Below are positions 1-11,831 of a stretch of DNA of 64,000 nt, piece after piece (the stretch's first letter is position 1; each line of letters starts with the position of its first letter). The stretch is from Humulus lupulus (taxonomy: Eukaryota > Streptophyta > Magnoliopsida > Rosales > Cannabaceae): NCBI RefSeq assembly GCF_963169125.1, contig NC_084795.1:261759042-261823041 (forward strand), written 5' to 3'. The translations under genes were made by a program, and so were the position numbers. Under the pieces are notes generated by a model. It was not told the origin of the DNA. It was given only the letters and a program-made list of their open reading frames with translations, and did no database searches.

Positions 1-571
1 TATTAAAAGATTTAAAATTAAGTTGTTAGTCTATTTTTAAATTTGAATTTGAATGTTTGTAGAAAATATCTAATTATTTAAATCCAAACTAACAAAAATA
101 TCTTTATTTAAAAAAAAATTTAAATGATAAAACAAAAAAGATATTTTTGGTTTTGATTATAAATAATTTATTTCTACAAATTTTAATTTAAAAAAAAAAT
201 ATTTTTGAAAAAAAAAAGAATAGTACCCGTGGTACTGTTCACGCTGGTGGCTGGTGTGCGCACGCGGGCGGCGAGGGTGCGCGCGCATGGGAGCCAGGCC
301 AAATTTTTCCCAAAAATTTTTTTGAGCAATTTTTCAAACCAAAACCATTTTCTAATTAATTTTTAACATATTTTACACAAAATAAAGCATATATAAAAAT
401 TAATACCATAGAAAACACAACAAAATAACCTAAAAATTGTTAAAATTCACATAAAATCAATATGTTCATAAAAACATGAAAAACCATCCAATTATTCAAA
501 CATATTAAATAATTCAATTTTAAACATGTTCATGCATGAAAATAAAGATTACCAAAGGCTCTGAGGCCAGT
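1..571 (-). mobile_element. Copia-B1 leader (5' untranslated internal region), minus strand
   Basis: AT-rich sequence lying internal to the minus-strand LTR at 572-2426. It follows a primer-binding site at 557-569, so it should be the untranslated leader of a copia element whose gag-pol lies off the left edge. A GC-rich island near 225-300 resembles a stretch at 59890-59990 at the equivalent place in another copy (copia-B3). No coding region is visible. Confidence 0.6.
557..569 (-). promoter_or_regulatory. Primer-binding site of copia-B1
   Basis: Read on the minus strand, TGGCCTCAGAGCC begins two bases after the LTR end, the normal spacing for a tRNA primer-binding site. It differs from the usual plant initiator-Met site (TGGTATCAGAGC) at two internal bases, and the copy at 59682-59694 has the same two bases, so this is a family feature and not local decay. 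Confidence 0.7.
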
Positions 572-2426
572 TGTTGGAAAAAGCTTATACAGGATCTTTA
601 TTTATTTTCATGTATATCTAATATTAAACAAATTAATACAAGATAGCCTAAAACATGCTTCTAAAATTGAATTCAAAGAGAAACAAATAATATAATACTT
701 ACAGTATACGCAGCGGAATTAAATAGTCCTTCCTTCAGTTTCTCTAACTCTTGTATCCTTTCTGTCGCAGAGTATTATCAAGAAACTGAACCGATCTTCT
801 ATTTTCTTCACGATCTTCCAATGTATCCTTAGAACCACCTAGACTAGTGTGGGCAATTCTCAACACATGAGATAGATATAGAGAGAAGAAGAGAAAATAA
901 CAAAGAGGCTTAGAAAATGACTTTTGTTTAGAGAGAATCTAAAACTATCAGAAAATCTGACTTGTGACTTATCAAACTTCTGTTTTGACTTCTCTCTAAG
1001 CACTCATTTTATAGACTCAATTATGTCATTTAATTTAATTAAAAAATCAATAAAATAATAGTCATTTTGAAGCCCTAGGTCGAAATTATCATGGGCTATA
1101 GGCCCGTGAAATTTCTCATTTGATTATAAGCCCATTGGACTTAAAATCAAGGCCTGTATTATTTTCTATTGATTTAATTAATTAAATAATTATTTAAATC
1201 ATTTATCAAATTAATTATTTATAATTTGAACCTTGATTTAAATTTATTTATTAATTTAGATACCAATTTATCTTGATTAATAAATCTGCCATAATTTATC
1301 TTTTCTTCTCAAAATTACACAACTTTGTGAAACTATCCAAAATTGACCTGGTCAACTTTGATAATTCTAATTGATGATTAAATCAATTAATTGAGACTAT
1401 CTAGATGATTTTATCCAAGGTACAATGGGGACCATGGGCCTATGAAATCAAGCTCCAATAAGTTATCATAAATCTAACAAATAAATTTACTAACTAATTA
1501 ATTCCTCGTGACTCCACTATAGACTTAGAATTGCACTCTTGAATTCATAGAATGCTCTATAACAAACATAGATACACTATTAATTATGCATTGTTACAAC
1601 CATAATTGTCACTCAATCCTCTATAGACGGTCTACAATGAGATAGGACTAAAATACCGTTTTACCCCTCATTGTATTTTATCTTTAAAACACTTAGTTCC
1701 TTGTAAATGATATTTCAGTAAACTAATTTAATTACTGAAATGAGATCTCTATCATTTAACACCTTAAACCAAACTAAAAGGAAACCATCGTTTCACTTCT
1801 TCATCAGAAGCTATAGAAGTTCATATCTATGATTAACACTCCCACTCAATTATACTACCGAGTTCCCAAGATGTAAGTATGGGCTAGTCCGTAGGGTAAG
1901 ATGGTAACGAACAAGTCAAAGAACTCAAATAATACAATTAATTAGAATACTAACCACTCAGAATTGAGATTGAATTGACCTATGGTCAACTATATGATAT
2001 GACTAGAATAGATAATAACGGTATGTTTACTTATCTTATCAACTGTCAATATCGGTCCTGTCCGATGTAACAAATACATCTGATCTTATCTACTTTGCTA
2101 ATGTTCTGGAAAGAACATAACACTGTAATGTGTAAGTAGATCATATCGTAGATTGGCAAGTCAGTGTAAATCCGGTGCACTGACTAATCTTAGGACTAAC
2201 TTATTTTGAACATATAATCATATTTATCTTCCACTGTGATTACGTCACTATAAATAAGATTCGCTATATGCTCGAGATTTAATAGAAGTTTATATTAAAC
2301 AAATAATCATGAAAATAAAACATGTGAGCAAAGTGATTGACCAAGTCAATGATTTCTATTCTTTTATTGATAATAAAATGAGATTACAAAGAATTTGAGT
2401 TTTAATTAGGGCATAAAACCCCAACA
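572..2426 (-). mobile_element. Copia-B1 5' LTR, minus strand
   Basis: About 1.86 kb starting TGTTGG and ending CCAACA in window orientation, with a primer-binding site just inside. It matches the LTRs at 9952-11816 and 46520-48128 along most of its length, for example the shared end GGGCATAAAACC plus CCAACA and a shared block around 1860-1915 (AGATGTAAGTA-type text). The flank at 2427 is the coding sequence of an unrelated copia element, so this element inserted there. Confidence 0.8.
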
Positions 2427-3435
2427 GTGTTTATTTCAAGAAGGGTGAAGATGGGTCTTTTGTGTATTTTCTCTTGTATGTAGATGATATATTGATAGCC
2501 GCCAATAATACTGAGGAGATTAGGAAGGTCAAGACACAACTTTCTAAGGAGTTTGAGATGAAAGATTTAGAAGTTGCAAATAAGATACTTGGTATGGAGA
2601 TTCAAAGAGATAGAAAGACGAGTAAATTGTATCTGAGTCAGAGAGGATACATTGAGAAAGTTCTTAAGAGGTTTAATATGCAAAATGCCAAACTTGTCAG
2701 TACTCCATTAGTAGCTCATTTCAGACCTTCATCTACTTTATCACCTCAATCAGGTGAAGATGTTGACTATATGTCTAGAGTTCCATATTCTAGTGCAGTG
2801 GGATCTTTGATGTATGCTATGGTTTGTTCATGCCTTGATCTATCATATGCAACTAGTGTTGTTAGTAGATACATGGCCAATCCTTGTAAGGAACATTGGA
2901 AAGCAGTTCAATGGATTATTAGATATTTGTGCGGGTTTATTGATGTTTGTTTGCATTTTGGAAGTACTAGAGATGGATTTTTGGGATATAAAGATTCTGA
3001 TTATGCTGGAGACATGGATTAAAGAATATCTCTTACATGTTATGTTCTCACTGTTTGTGGTTGTGCTATTAGTTGGAAAGCTACTCTTCAGCCTACAATA
3101 ACTTTGTTCACTACTGAAGCAAAGTATATGTCGATTACAGAAGCTTGTAAGGAAGCAATTTGGTTGAAAGGTTTTTCAATGAGCTCAATGATGATTTGAA
3201 GACGTCCCCAGTCTTTTGTGATAGTCAGAGTGCTATTTATCTTACAAAAGATTAAATGTTTCATGAGAGGACGAAGTATATTGATGTGTGCTTTCATTTT
3301 GTGTGTGATATCATTGATCATGGAGATTTAGTTGTGAGCAAGAACAACACCCATGATAATCCTACTGATATGATGACCAAATCTTTACCTATAGCCAAGT
3401 TTGAGCACTACTTGAACTTGGTTGGTGTTTGTTGA
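2427..3435 (+). pseudogene. Copia pol remnant (reverse transcriptase end and RNase H), copia-C
   Basis: The longest open stretch is 2462-3022. It encodes the end of a Ty1/copia reverse transcriptase: the YVDD catalytic motif, the EFEMKDL and KILGMEI blocks, then SRVPYSSAVGSLMYAM and the linker to RNase H. The reading frame breaks at a stop at 3020-3022 and again at frameshifts, but RNase H text continues on the same strand to about 3435 ([34 protein letters not shown]). The upstream two thirds of the element are missing because copia-B1 begins at 2426. Dead element. Confidence 0.9.
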
Positions 3436-3531
3436 GTTAGCCCTTTGGGGATTTATGGAAGATGAGGATTTTGTGTATGTTGAAATTAGTTCTTCTAAGT
3501 ATTAGAATTTGTGTCAAGGTAGAATTTATTA

Positions 3532-3662
3532 TGTTAGTGGCCCAAATTCTAAAGGCCCATCCCAATAATCTTTATTATATTAGGGTTTTCCTTTTATATA
3601 TATTCTTTGAGTTAAATGAATACTTTCGAAGTTGTATTATTGAAACATTCTTGTATCATTAT
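3532..3662 (+). mobile_element. Short 3' LTR of copia-C (end uncertain)
   Basis: A purine-rich tract at about 3516-3530 is followed by TGTTAGTGGCCC at 3532. The text up to about 3660 (GGCCCATCCCAATAATC, ATTAGGGTTTTCC, TATATATA box) is typical of the short LTRs of the Ale/Retrofit copia lineage. The 3' boundary is not clear. Confidence 0.5.
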
Positions 3663-3666
3663 TTCT

Positions 3667-3768
3667 TGGAAGGTGTGGTATAAGAGAAATAGAGTTGTGC
3701 ATGAGGAGAAATTCATGGCGAATGAGATGGTTACGAACAGGGCTATTGACTACTTAGAGAATTATTAG
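3667..3768 (+). pseudogene. Possible LINE-type fragment
   Basis: One reading frame gives about 33 residues (W-x3-YKRN-x3-HEE ... AIDYLENY) before a stop. This resembles the short linker before RNase H in plant non-LTR retrotransposons. It is too short to be certain, and chance similarity is possible. Confidence 0.25.
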
Positions 3769-4369
3769 ACCTCAAATCATGGGAATACCACCCCAATGCA
3801 AAAATTGAGTCATTGGAACATCTTTATATTTCATAAGATGTTACTTGATGGTGAATATATATATTTTCGTTAAATAGAAAATAAACTTTTTGTTTGAATA
3901 AAAAGCTAGAAACTTGAAATTTGAATACTTAATTATTAAAAATTAAAATTTTAGAGATAAAATTGCAAGACTAATATGTTTTCTATTTTTTTATATAATA
4001 AATAAAATGTAAAATAGAACATCACAATTCTGAAAAAGTTCTGGTATACCCTAATTGTTGGTTTGGTTTTTCATATCACTATCCTACACACGGTGCTAGT
4101 CTATTCGTTTGAGCTTATTATTTTAACCTAGTATATTTAGAAAAAGACCTTGAATTCCATTATTATTATTATTATTATTATTACATCTCCCCTACTCGTA
4201 AAATCACTGCCAAGATTTCTTCAATCTATATGATGCGTGACATATGTCGAAGCCCACACAGTTAATCATAACAAATTTTACATTTAATTAAATAAATATC
4301 ATAATCCGAACACTGACATAGAATTCAGCGTTACCTAACAAGAAAACAGTTGGCATATGAAGAGCGTAA
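3769..4369. other. Intergenic DNA upstream of OR, with an ATT microsatellite
   Basis: No gene seen. AT-rich; contains an (ATT)n run of about eight units at 4157-4182. The last 100 bases lead into the OR promoter. Confidence 0.6.
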
Positions 4370-4420
4370 CACGTGGCAGTTACCCACTAGTCTCATCCTT
4401 CTCTGTCTTTATTTATTAAA
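4370..4420 (+). promoter_or_regulatory. Candidate OR promoter: G-box and TATA-like element
   Basis: A perfect G-box, CACGTGGC, is at 4370-4377, and a TATA-like TTTATTTATT lies about 35 bases further on (4409-4418). A (CT)10 run at 4485-4504 falls where the 5' untranslated region should be. G-boxes are bound by light-responsive bHLH and bZIP factors in plants. That this one acts on OR is inferred from position only. Confidence 0.5.
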
Positions 4421-4484
4421 GTAAAAAATTCATAAGATGCTCCCAGAATGTCTACCTCAGATTCCACGATCTAAAACCAAAAAC

Positions 4485-4504
4485 CTCTCTCTCTCTCTCT
4501 CTCT
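4485..4504 (+). repeat. (CT)10 microsatellite in the OR 5' leader
   Basis: Ten CT units, ending 45 bases before the OR start codon. CT/GA runs are frequent in plant 5' leaders and core promoters. Confidence 0.9.
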
Positions 4505-4549
4505 TTTGATGATGAGTAGAGGATAGGAAAGATAACGAAGAAGCTAACA

Positions 4550-6702
4550 ATGGCTGCTTTCTCTCTCTACTCGCCCTCTTTCCCTCCAAATTGCACCAAA
4601 TTCAGAACCCAACCTGGGCACCCAAGACCTCTGTCTTTAACGTTTCCGCGCTCTCGAGTTATATGTTCCTCTTCCAAGGACGATAATCTTGGCGATAACT
4701 TCTCCAGGTTCTATTTCTAACTCTGTTTGGTTCTCCTGAAAGTAAATGTACATATGATTATTATCCGGGTCATTTGGGTTTTGGCTGTTGTTTTTTCGCT
4801 TGCAAAAATTTCTCTCCCTAAGCTGTTTGGTGTCCGAGAAAGTTATTGAAAATATTAGATAAGCCTCATCGTAAAGAATTTTGTGTTGGGATTCGTTTTT
4901 TTGGTGTTGCAATGGGTTTTTTTTTCATTATTACTTTCAGTAATTTCTGCATCATAGAAGGACCAGAGACTGTTCAGGACTTTGTTCAAATGCAACTACA
5001 GGAAATCCAGGAAAATATTAAGAGCAGGCGGAACAAAATTTTTCTTCTTATGGAAGAGGTCAGCATATATCCAATACATTTTTACAACTTCAATAGAATT
5101 GTAGCATTGTTTACTTAATTTTGGTAATTTGTGTTAATTGATTAGGTGAGGAGATTAAGAGTACAGCAGCGCATTAAGATCATCAATGAAGTTGATGAGG
5201 ACGACATTGAAGAGGCATATGAGATGCCTGATATTCCTTCATCTATTCCTTTTCTCCCTTATGTGGTGAGTTACTGGAATTGGCTTATTTTGCTTAATGA
5301 TAAGCTTGAATTGGGAAATTGTATACCTTATTGATGATTTGGGAACTGATTTTTTCCTGAGAAGAGGCTTAGTTTATTTTTCTTCTATATTTTTATCAGT
5401 TTAGTCTTATGTTCGAGTTGTTTTTAATTTTTCTGTCTATGTGCTGCTTGACTATGGACTTGCATATGCATTAATTATAATTTTTTTTTTGGAAAAAGAA
5501 AAGGAAAAGAAAGAATGTAAGGAATGGAACTCTTTCTGATTTTTGACTAGCCTTGTATATGATTTTGTAGACACCAAAGACATTGAAGCAGCTTTACTTG
5601 ACCAGTTTATCGTTTGTATCTGGTATAATTGTGTTTGGAGGACTTATTGCACCAACTGTAAGTTCTTAAACTAGTTTAACCATAATTAAAAGATTTTTCA
5701 GTCTTTCGAATGGTGTAGTATTTCCTGAAATGGGATTTTTCTTGGCAGTTAGAACTAAAACTAGGTTTAGGAGGCACCTCATATGAAGATTTCATTCGCA
5801 GTATGCACTTGCCTATGCAATTGAGGTATTTTACTCATCCTTTTTTTCCCCTTTCATTTCCAAAAATAAAATCTGAAACAATCAGAACTTTTGTTTCTAC
5901 TTTTCAACTTTTATTTGCTTGGCTAGCATCCTAAATTACTCTTCTTGCTCACTCAATTCAGTCAGGTCGATCCAATTGTAGCATCCTTTTCAGGTGGGGC
6001 TGTGGGTGTCATTTCAGCCCTGATGTTAATCGAAGCCAACAATGTTGAACAACAAGAGAAGAAAAGATGCAAATATTGCCATGGAACTGGTATGTATTAC
6101 CTTGCTTCCTAGCTTGTGCTTATGTCAATAACCATTGTTAGGTTGCAATTTTCTCTTCTGTGTTTCTGTGAATTGCATGGTGATTTTTACAGGCTTTTTC
6201 TTTTCGATTACTTTAAATCAAGTCCATCAACATGTTAGAAGGGGTCATGATACATCATACAATTTTGAAAAGCTTAAGAACTATTTTATCTGCGTCTTTC
6301 CTTTTCTTCATTATTCTTATTGAAGTTTTGCATAATCATGCATGTACAGGATACTTGGCCTGTGCTAGATGTTCAGCAAGTGGTGTGTGCTTGAAAGTTG
6401 ACCCCATATTGATATCTAACATATCTGACCGCCCTCTGAGAGTGCCGGCAACTCAAAGGTGTCTAAATTGCTCTGGTGCAGGAAAGGTACAATATACCAA
6501 CCATTTTAAATATTTGGCTGTAACTCTAAATCAGAGTTCTTTCTGTTGTCCTCAAACTAATAGACCTTTACTGCAATAAGTAGTTTAATTAGTGATTTAT
6601 CATCTTGTTTATTGATATATGTAGGTTATGTGCCCTACCTGCCTGTGCACTGGAATGGTAATGGCAAGTGAACATGACCCCCGGATAGACCCTTTTGACT
6701 AA
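4550..6702 (+). CDS. OR: ORANGE protein, plastid DnaJ-type zinc-finger chaperone (8 exons)
   Basis: Exons 4550-4707, 4941-5058, 5146-5265, 5571-5657, 5749-5825, 5962-6089, 6350-6486 and 6625-6702 join in frame with GT-AG introns to 903 nt, 300 residues (the Arabidopsis protein is about 307). Residues 1-50 are a Ser/Arg-rich chloroplast transit peptide. Residues 54-100 are the strongly conserved arm starting NFCIIEGPETVQDF. Two membrane segments lie near 137-160 and 189-212. The C-terminus holds DnaJ-like zinc motifs: CKYCHGTG (223-230), CARCSASG (234-241), CLNCSGAG (267-274) and CPTCLCTG (278-285). The family stabilises phytoene synthase post-translationally and promotes carotenoid storage and chromoplast formation. 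A histidine replacing one arginine of the conserved arm causes carotenoid hyperaccumulation in melon; residues 54-106 here contain no histidine, so the ordinary form is likely. No lesion is seen. OR versus its paralogue OR-like cannot be fully settled by eye. Confidence 0.96.
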
Positions 6703-7599
6703 ACAAGCCCAATTACTTTGCACTGTGAGCTCTTCTTTAAAGTGTAACTTTTCTCTTTTTGTTGATGTAGTAGCTCTATCAATGTACATTTTTATGTGCC
6801 CTACTGCCCTTCTCACTCCAAACAGACAAAGAACATTGGATCTTGGATGTAAAACCAGAAAAGTAAAAAGCGCTTTTTTAGTATAGAAATCAAATCAATG
6901 TATTTTTTTTAGTACTATATAATGATTTTGTTACATGGAATATATTGTTTTTCTTTCCTTGTGATATGGAAAGAGAAATAATGAAAGATAGAAAATAAAG
7001 GAGATAGAAAGGGATTCATGTTTCTTATGTTGTTTGGTATATATGGTGAAAAGAAAATAGAGATAAAAGTGAAATTATAATTTTGTATCAGTTATTTTGA
7101 ATTAAACAGAAGGATAAATAAGTAATTTTACTTAAATGCATATTATAAAAGTATCTCTTCACTTTTGTGAGAAAAGTTACTAGGACTTGCTCTTTTTTTT
7201 TTTCTTCTTATCTTTTTCTCTCCAACCAGTTCTTTCCTCACTTTTTCTCATCTATCAAAATAAGGTTTTGATTTAAAGAAAAAAAAATGATTTGGATGTT
7301 GTTTAAACAATTTGCGAGTTATTTTATTTGGGCTTATCACCATGTACTTGTTAATCTGTGAAACTATCAATTAGAGATACTCTCGAACCTACGTCTAATA
7401 CTTTTACTATGGGAAAACTGGATTACAAAATGAAGTTTTCTATGTGAAATTAGAATTCAAGTTCCCCATTATAAATGAACTTCAATTTTGAAGCATAGGA
7501 GTAGACTTATAATTTGTGAGATGTAAGCATTATAAATAACCTCACATTTATTACAATATATTAATAATTTAAATTAGAAAATTTTGATTTTTTATGCAA
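6703..7599. other. OR 3' region and AT-rich intergenic DNA
   Basis: The first 200-270 bases probably hold the OR 3' untranslated region; AATAATG and AAAATAAAG signals occur near 6976-7000. The rest is AT-rich, with short partly complementary AG/TC tracts around 6965-7015 and 7190-7250 that may be remains of a small element. No gene seen. Confidence 0.5.
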
Positions 7600-9280
7600 A
7601 ATTTTAGATTTCTAATCATTTCAAAAAAATGTCAAATCTTTTGACTATACCCAAAATATCTCTCCCATAATTTTTCTCATTCACTTCCCTCAACTCTTTC
7701 TCTAGAAAAAAAATATAAGATATTAAATATAAGATAAAATATAAGAGAACTCAATGTAATGATAAGTATTCATCACTTAAGATATTAAAATACTGCATTT
7801 CGCACAGATCTAGACATGATTTTTGGGTTTTTTTGCGATATTTTTCAGATCTGAAACTTTGAAATTTGCAGAAAATCGACGTGGTTCGATGGTGCTCGAT
7901 GCCAGCTTGATGGGCCTTTAAAATCAAGATTTTCATGAAAAAATAGATGTTGCTCGATGGTGCTCGATGCAATTATTACAATATACGTAATTTTTTACTT
8001 GGGTATCCATTTGGGGTGATTTTTTTTTTTTTGTATTTTTTCAATATCTAAACGTTTGAGATGTGTATATACACATTTAGGAAATGTAAATCTTGAAAAA
8101 AAAAATGCAAAATATATCTTATGTTCAAGATATGTTTTGGTATATTTTCAAGTTCTAAACTTTGAAAATGTGTATGTGAACATCTAAAACGTGTAGATCT
8201 CAAAAAAATACCAAAAATAAAAAAAAATCACTACAAATGGATACTCGAGTGAAAAATTATGTCTCTTACAAGAATTTCATCGAACGACCATCGAGCAACG
8301 TCGATTTTTTCATGAAAATCTTGGTTTTGAAGGCCCCATCGAGCTGATATCGAACATCATCAAGCAACAATCGAGCAAAGTCAATTTTCTACATATTTCA
8401 GAATTTCAGATTTGAAAAATAACTCAAAAATAATGCCCAACTCGATGGTTGCTCGATGGTGTTCGATGCCAACTCGAAGGGGCCTTAAAAATCAAGATTT
8501 TCATGAAAAATCGATGTTGTTTGATGGTTGCTCGATGGTGGTTCGATGCAATTCTTGTAAGAGACATAATTTTTCACTCGAATGTCCGTTTGAGTGATTT
8601 TTTGTATTTTGGGTAATTTTTTGAGATCTATATGTTTTAAATGTTCACATACATATTTTCAGAGTTTAGAACTTGAAAACATACCATAACATATCTTGAA
8701 CATAAGGTATGTTTTGCATTTTGCATTTTGCATTCTTTTTTCAAGATTTACATTTCCCAAATATGTATATACACATTTCAAACATGTATATCTTGACAAA
8801 TAACCAAAATAAAACAAAATCACCCCAAACAAACATCCAAGTGAAAAATTACGTGTCTTGTAAGAATCGCATCGAACATCATCGAACCACCATCGAGCAA
8901 CATCCATTTTTTCATGAAAATCTTGATTTTGAAGGCCCCATCGAGTTGGCATTGAGCACCATCAAAACACGTCGATTTTCTGCAGATTTCATAGTCTCAT
9001 ATCTAAAAAAAATCACAAAAAAAACTCAAAATCATGCCCAGATCTATTCGAAATGCAGTATTTTAATGTTTTAAATGAGAAATATTTGTCATTACATTGA
9101 ATTGTCTTATATTTTACCTTACCTATGGATTTTTTTGAATTAGAGAGAGTTAAGATGAACAAGTTGAAGAAGAGAGAGTAAACGAGAAGAGGAAGTTGAT
9201 GAGAAAAATTATGAGAGTGGTATTTTTGATATTGTCAAAAGAATTGGCAATTTTTTAAATGATTTAAATGTCTAGTATTT
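7600..9280. mobile_element. Fold-back (long inverted-repeat) element, four alternating modules
   Basis: The two halves are reverse complements along nearly their full length, with the centre near 8410-8425. The outer ends pair around 7611-7620 and 9259-9268, and CATTTCG..AGATCT blocks pair near 7797-7812 and 9038-9054. Each half contains the same ~190-bp module twice in opposite orientation: about 7860-8040 (+), 8225-8405 (-), 8410-8600 (+) and 8815-9000 (-). The modules carry repeated CTCGATGG/TTCGATGC words around a block reading AAAATCAAGATTTTCATG. No transposase is encoded, so it is non-autonomous. The outer ends resemble Mutator-type inverted ends, but I could not fix a target duplication. 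Confidence 0.8.
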
Positions 9281-9951
9281 TTTTTTACTTAGAATCCATC
9301 GTTAAGAATAAAAACTCAAATTTCCCATTGTAAATGTGTTTTTTTTTTATCACATAACACTACTACAGATGGTAACTTTGTTTTTATTTAAATTATTTCT
9401 CTCACTCCACGTTTTATGTGCATGTCCAGTATTTTACATGCCTTGGCTGGCTGATTATATACTTCAACATCTGCATATGGACCAAATAAAAAAGTACCTA
9501 TAAAAACTCAAACTTCATTTCTGGAGTGCTTTTTCATTTTTCTTATAAAAGAATTCCCTCGTCGCCTTCCTCGTCTTCTAATCATTAGATTTATATGTAT
9601 ATATAATGTGAAATGATTATATAGATAATATTCACTAAAATGTTCTTAAACGACAAAAAATCACATCCATGTAAACAAGTTGTAGCTAGGCTTTGTTTTA
9701 TTTTTGATAAATCCTTCCAACCGGATCTTCCTATCCAATTTTCCAACTTTTCTTCCGATCCAATTTTCCAATCTTCTTGTCCACTCCCTTACAGTATATT
9801 TACTATCCTCCGTCTAAACACAATGGCATTATATTAATAGAAATAAATACCTTATGCTCATCACAATCAACAAAATAGTTTCTGATTCAAACTTCCATAT
9901 ATTATTAGAATAACAATACCAAGAGAATATATCCAAATAAGTAAAATATAC
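9281..9951. other. Intergenic DNA, nothing recognised
   Basis: AT-rich. Short open frames (for example 9640-9837) show no family resemblance. CTCAAATTTCCCATTGTAAATG at 9327-9348 resembles text at 7457-7480 in the same orientation on the other side of the fold-back element. Confidence 0.5.
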
Positions 9952-11816
9952 TGTAGGAAATTCTTATGGGAGGATTTTTATTTATTTTTATGCAATTTAC
10001 ACATTATCAAACAAATGTGTAAATTTCTAGAACATGTTCATATGAAATTGAAATAAATACATAGTAAAGTAAGATCTTACATTATGCAGCGAAACTAGAA
10101 CAACTATTTCCTTCAATCTTTTGATCCCTTGATTCATTTTTGTAGCTGAGTATTATCAAGATATTAAATTAGATCAGCAACACAGTCTTCTTCACCAAGC
10201 ATTTGATTAACCTAGAACTAGTGTGGGCTGGTTCTTCACCAAGTCTTTGATCAACCTAGAACTACTGTGTCTTTGATCAACCTAGAACTAGTGTGGGCTG
10301 GTTCTCAACACATGAGATAAAAATCTAGAAGAGAAGAAGAAGAAAGAGTGTCCAAGAAAGGGTTAGACTATCTAGGTTTTCACTTACCCAATGAATCAAT
10401 TGAGACTGATGAAAATCCTAGATATCATATTTCTTATATAAGCAACTTAATAGTCTTTATTTTAATTTTAATTAATTAAAAATAATAAACAAAAATAAAA
10501 TAAAAGTCTTGGGCTGCCATAAATGGACTTTGGGCTCAATCTCTTTGTTTTGAATTTAAATCTCAATTAGGCCTAAATTCAAAGTCTTGTATTTATTTAT
10601 TTTGAATTAATTGATTAAATCCTTATTCAAATTAACTAATTATAATTTGAAACTTGATTTAATATTATTTATTTATATTGACACCAATTTATCAATATTA
10701 ATAAATTTACCTAAAGATTCTCTTTATTTTCTAAATCTCACATCTCTGTAAATTTTCTAAAATTGACCTAGTCAACTTTAAAAATCCTAATTGATAAGTA
10801 AATCAATTAATTGAGACATTCTAGATGATTTACTCAAATGTGATGTGGGAACCATGGATCCATGAAATCAAGCTCGAATAAGTTTCCGTGAATTTATTTA
10901 CGAATAATTTCACTACCTTATTAATTTCTCATGACTCCATTATAGACTCATAATTGAACTCTTGAATTCATATAATGTATTTTCCAAACCATAAATACGT
11001 TATCCATTGTTATAACCATTACAGTCAGTCAATCCTCTATCGATGACTTACTAACGAGCTGGGTGAAAATTACCGTTTTACCTCTCAGTAGTATTTTATC
11101 CTTAGCTCCCACTAAGTCCTCATAAATGATATTTCCATGAACTTAATCACATAAATGAGATATCAATCATTTAACCTTTTGAACAAAGCAATTAAGGAAA
11201 TCACATGTTCACTTCTCATACAAAAGTTATAGATTTCATATCTATGGATAGTACTCCCATTCAATTACACTACTAAATCTCCAAGATGTAAGTACGGGCT
11301 AGACCGTAGGGTAAGCTGGTAACGAACAAGTCAAAAGATTTAAATAATATAATTAGTATAATATTATCACTCATAATTAAGATTGACTTAACTTATGGTC
11401 AATGTTGTGACATTGATTAGATTTGATAACAACGATACTTATTTATCAATCAATAATCAATATCGGTCCTAGTCCGATGTAACTAAATACATCCGATCTT
11501 GTTTACTTGGTCAATACCTTAGACAAGACATCACACCCCAAATAAGTAATCAGTGAAAATCCAATGCACTGATCTAATCTTAGGACTTGTTCTTTTGAAC
11601 ATATAATTACAATTAAAATCAACTGTGACCTAGTCACTATAATTGTAACTATCCATATGTTCGGGATTTTATAGTTGTTTTTATTATTTCAATAATCATG
11701 TAATAAAACAAGCAAGCAACACGGTTGTCAAATTAAATGATTTCTACTACTTTTATTGACTATATGAAATCGTCTTACATGTCCGACATGGTTTTATAAG
11801 GGCATAAAACCCAACA
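9952..11816 (-). mobile_element. Copia-B2 3' LTR
   Basis: 1865 bp, TGTAGG...CCAACA in window orientation. The polypurine tract and RNase H region lie directly inside (right side), so this is the 3' LTR of a minus-strand element. About 10190-10310 a ~50-bp piece (CTTTGATCAACCTAGAACTA) occurs three times, an internal tandem duplication that the copy at 46520 lacks. Confidence 0.9.
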
Positions 11817-11831
11817 AACTCCCACTTGCCC
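11817..11831 (-). promoter_or_regulatory. Polypurine tract of copia-B2
   Basis: GGGCAAGTGGGAGTT on the minus strand lies immediately before the LTR. This is the usual plus-strand primer position for plant copia elements. Confidence 0.8.

Noticed and set aside
572..2426. Solo-LTR interpretation
   Set aside because: The flanks (CCAGT and GTGTT) do not match, and a primer-binding site with leader lies on the left, so it is the 5' LTR of an element running off the window.
4846..5118. 90-residue frame starting in OR intron 1
   Set aside because: It contains OR exon 2 (4941-5058) flanked by intron sequence, so it is not a separate gene.
6232..6579. 115-residue open frame in the OR region
   Set aside because: It is OR intron 6 plus exon 7 read through; the spliced reading gives the full OR protein.
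9357..9370. CACTACTACAG as the end of a CACTA transposon
   Set aside because: No partner inverted end and no 3-bp duplication found nearby, so a chance match cannot be excluded.
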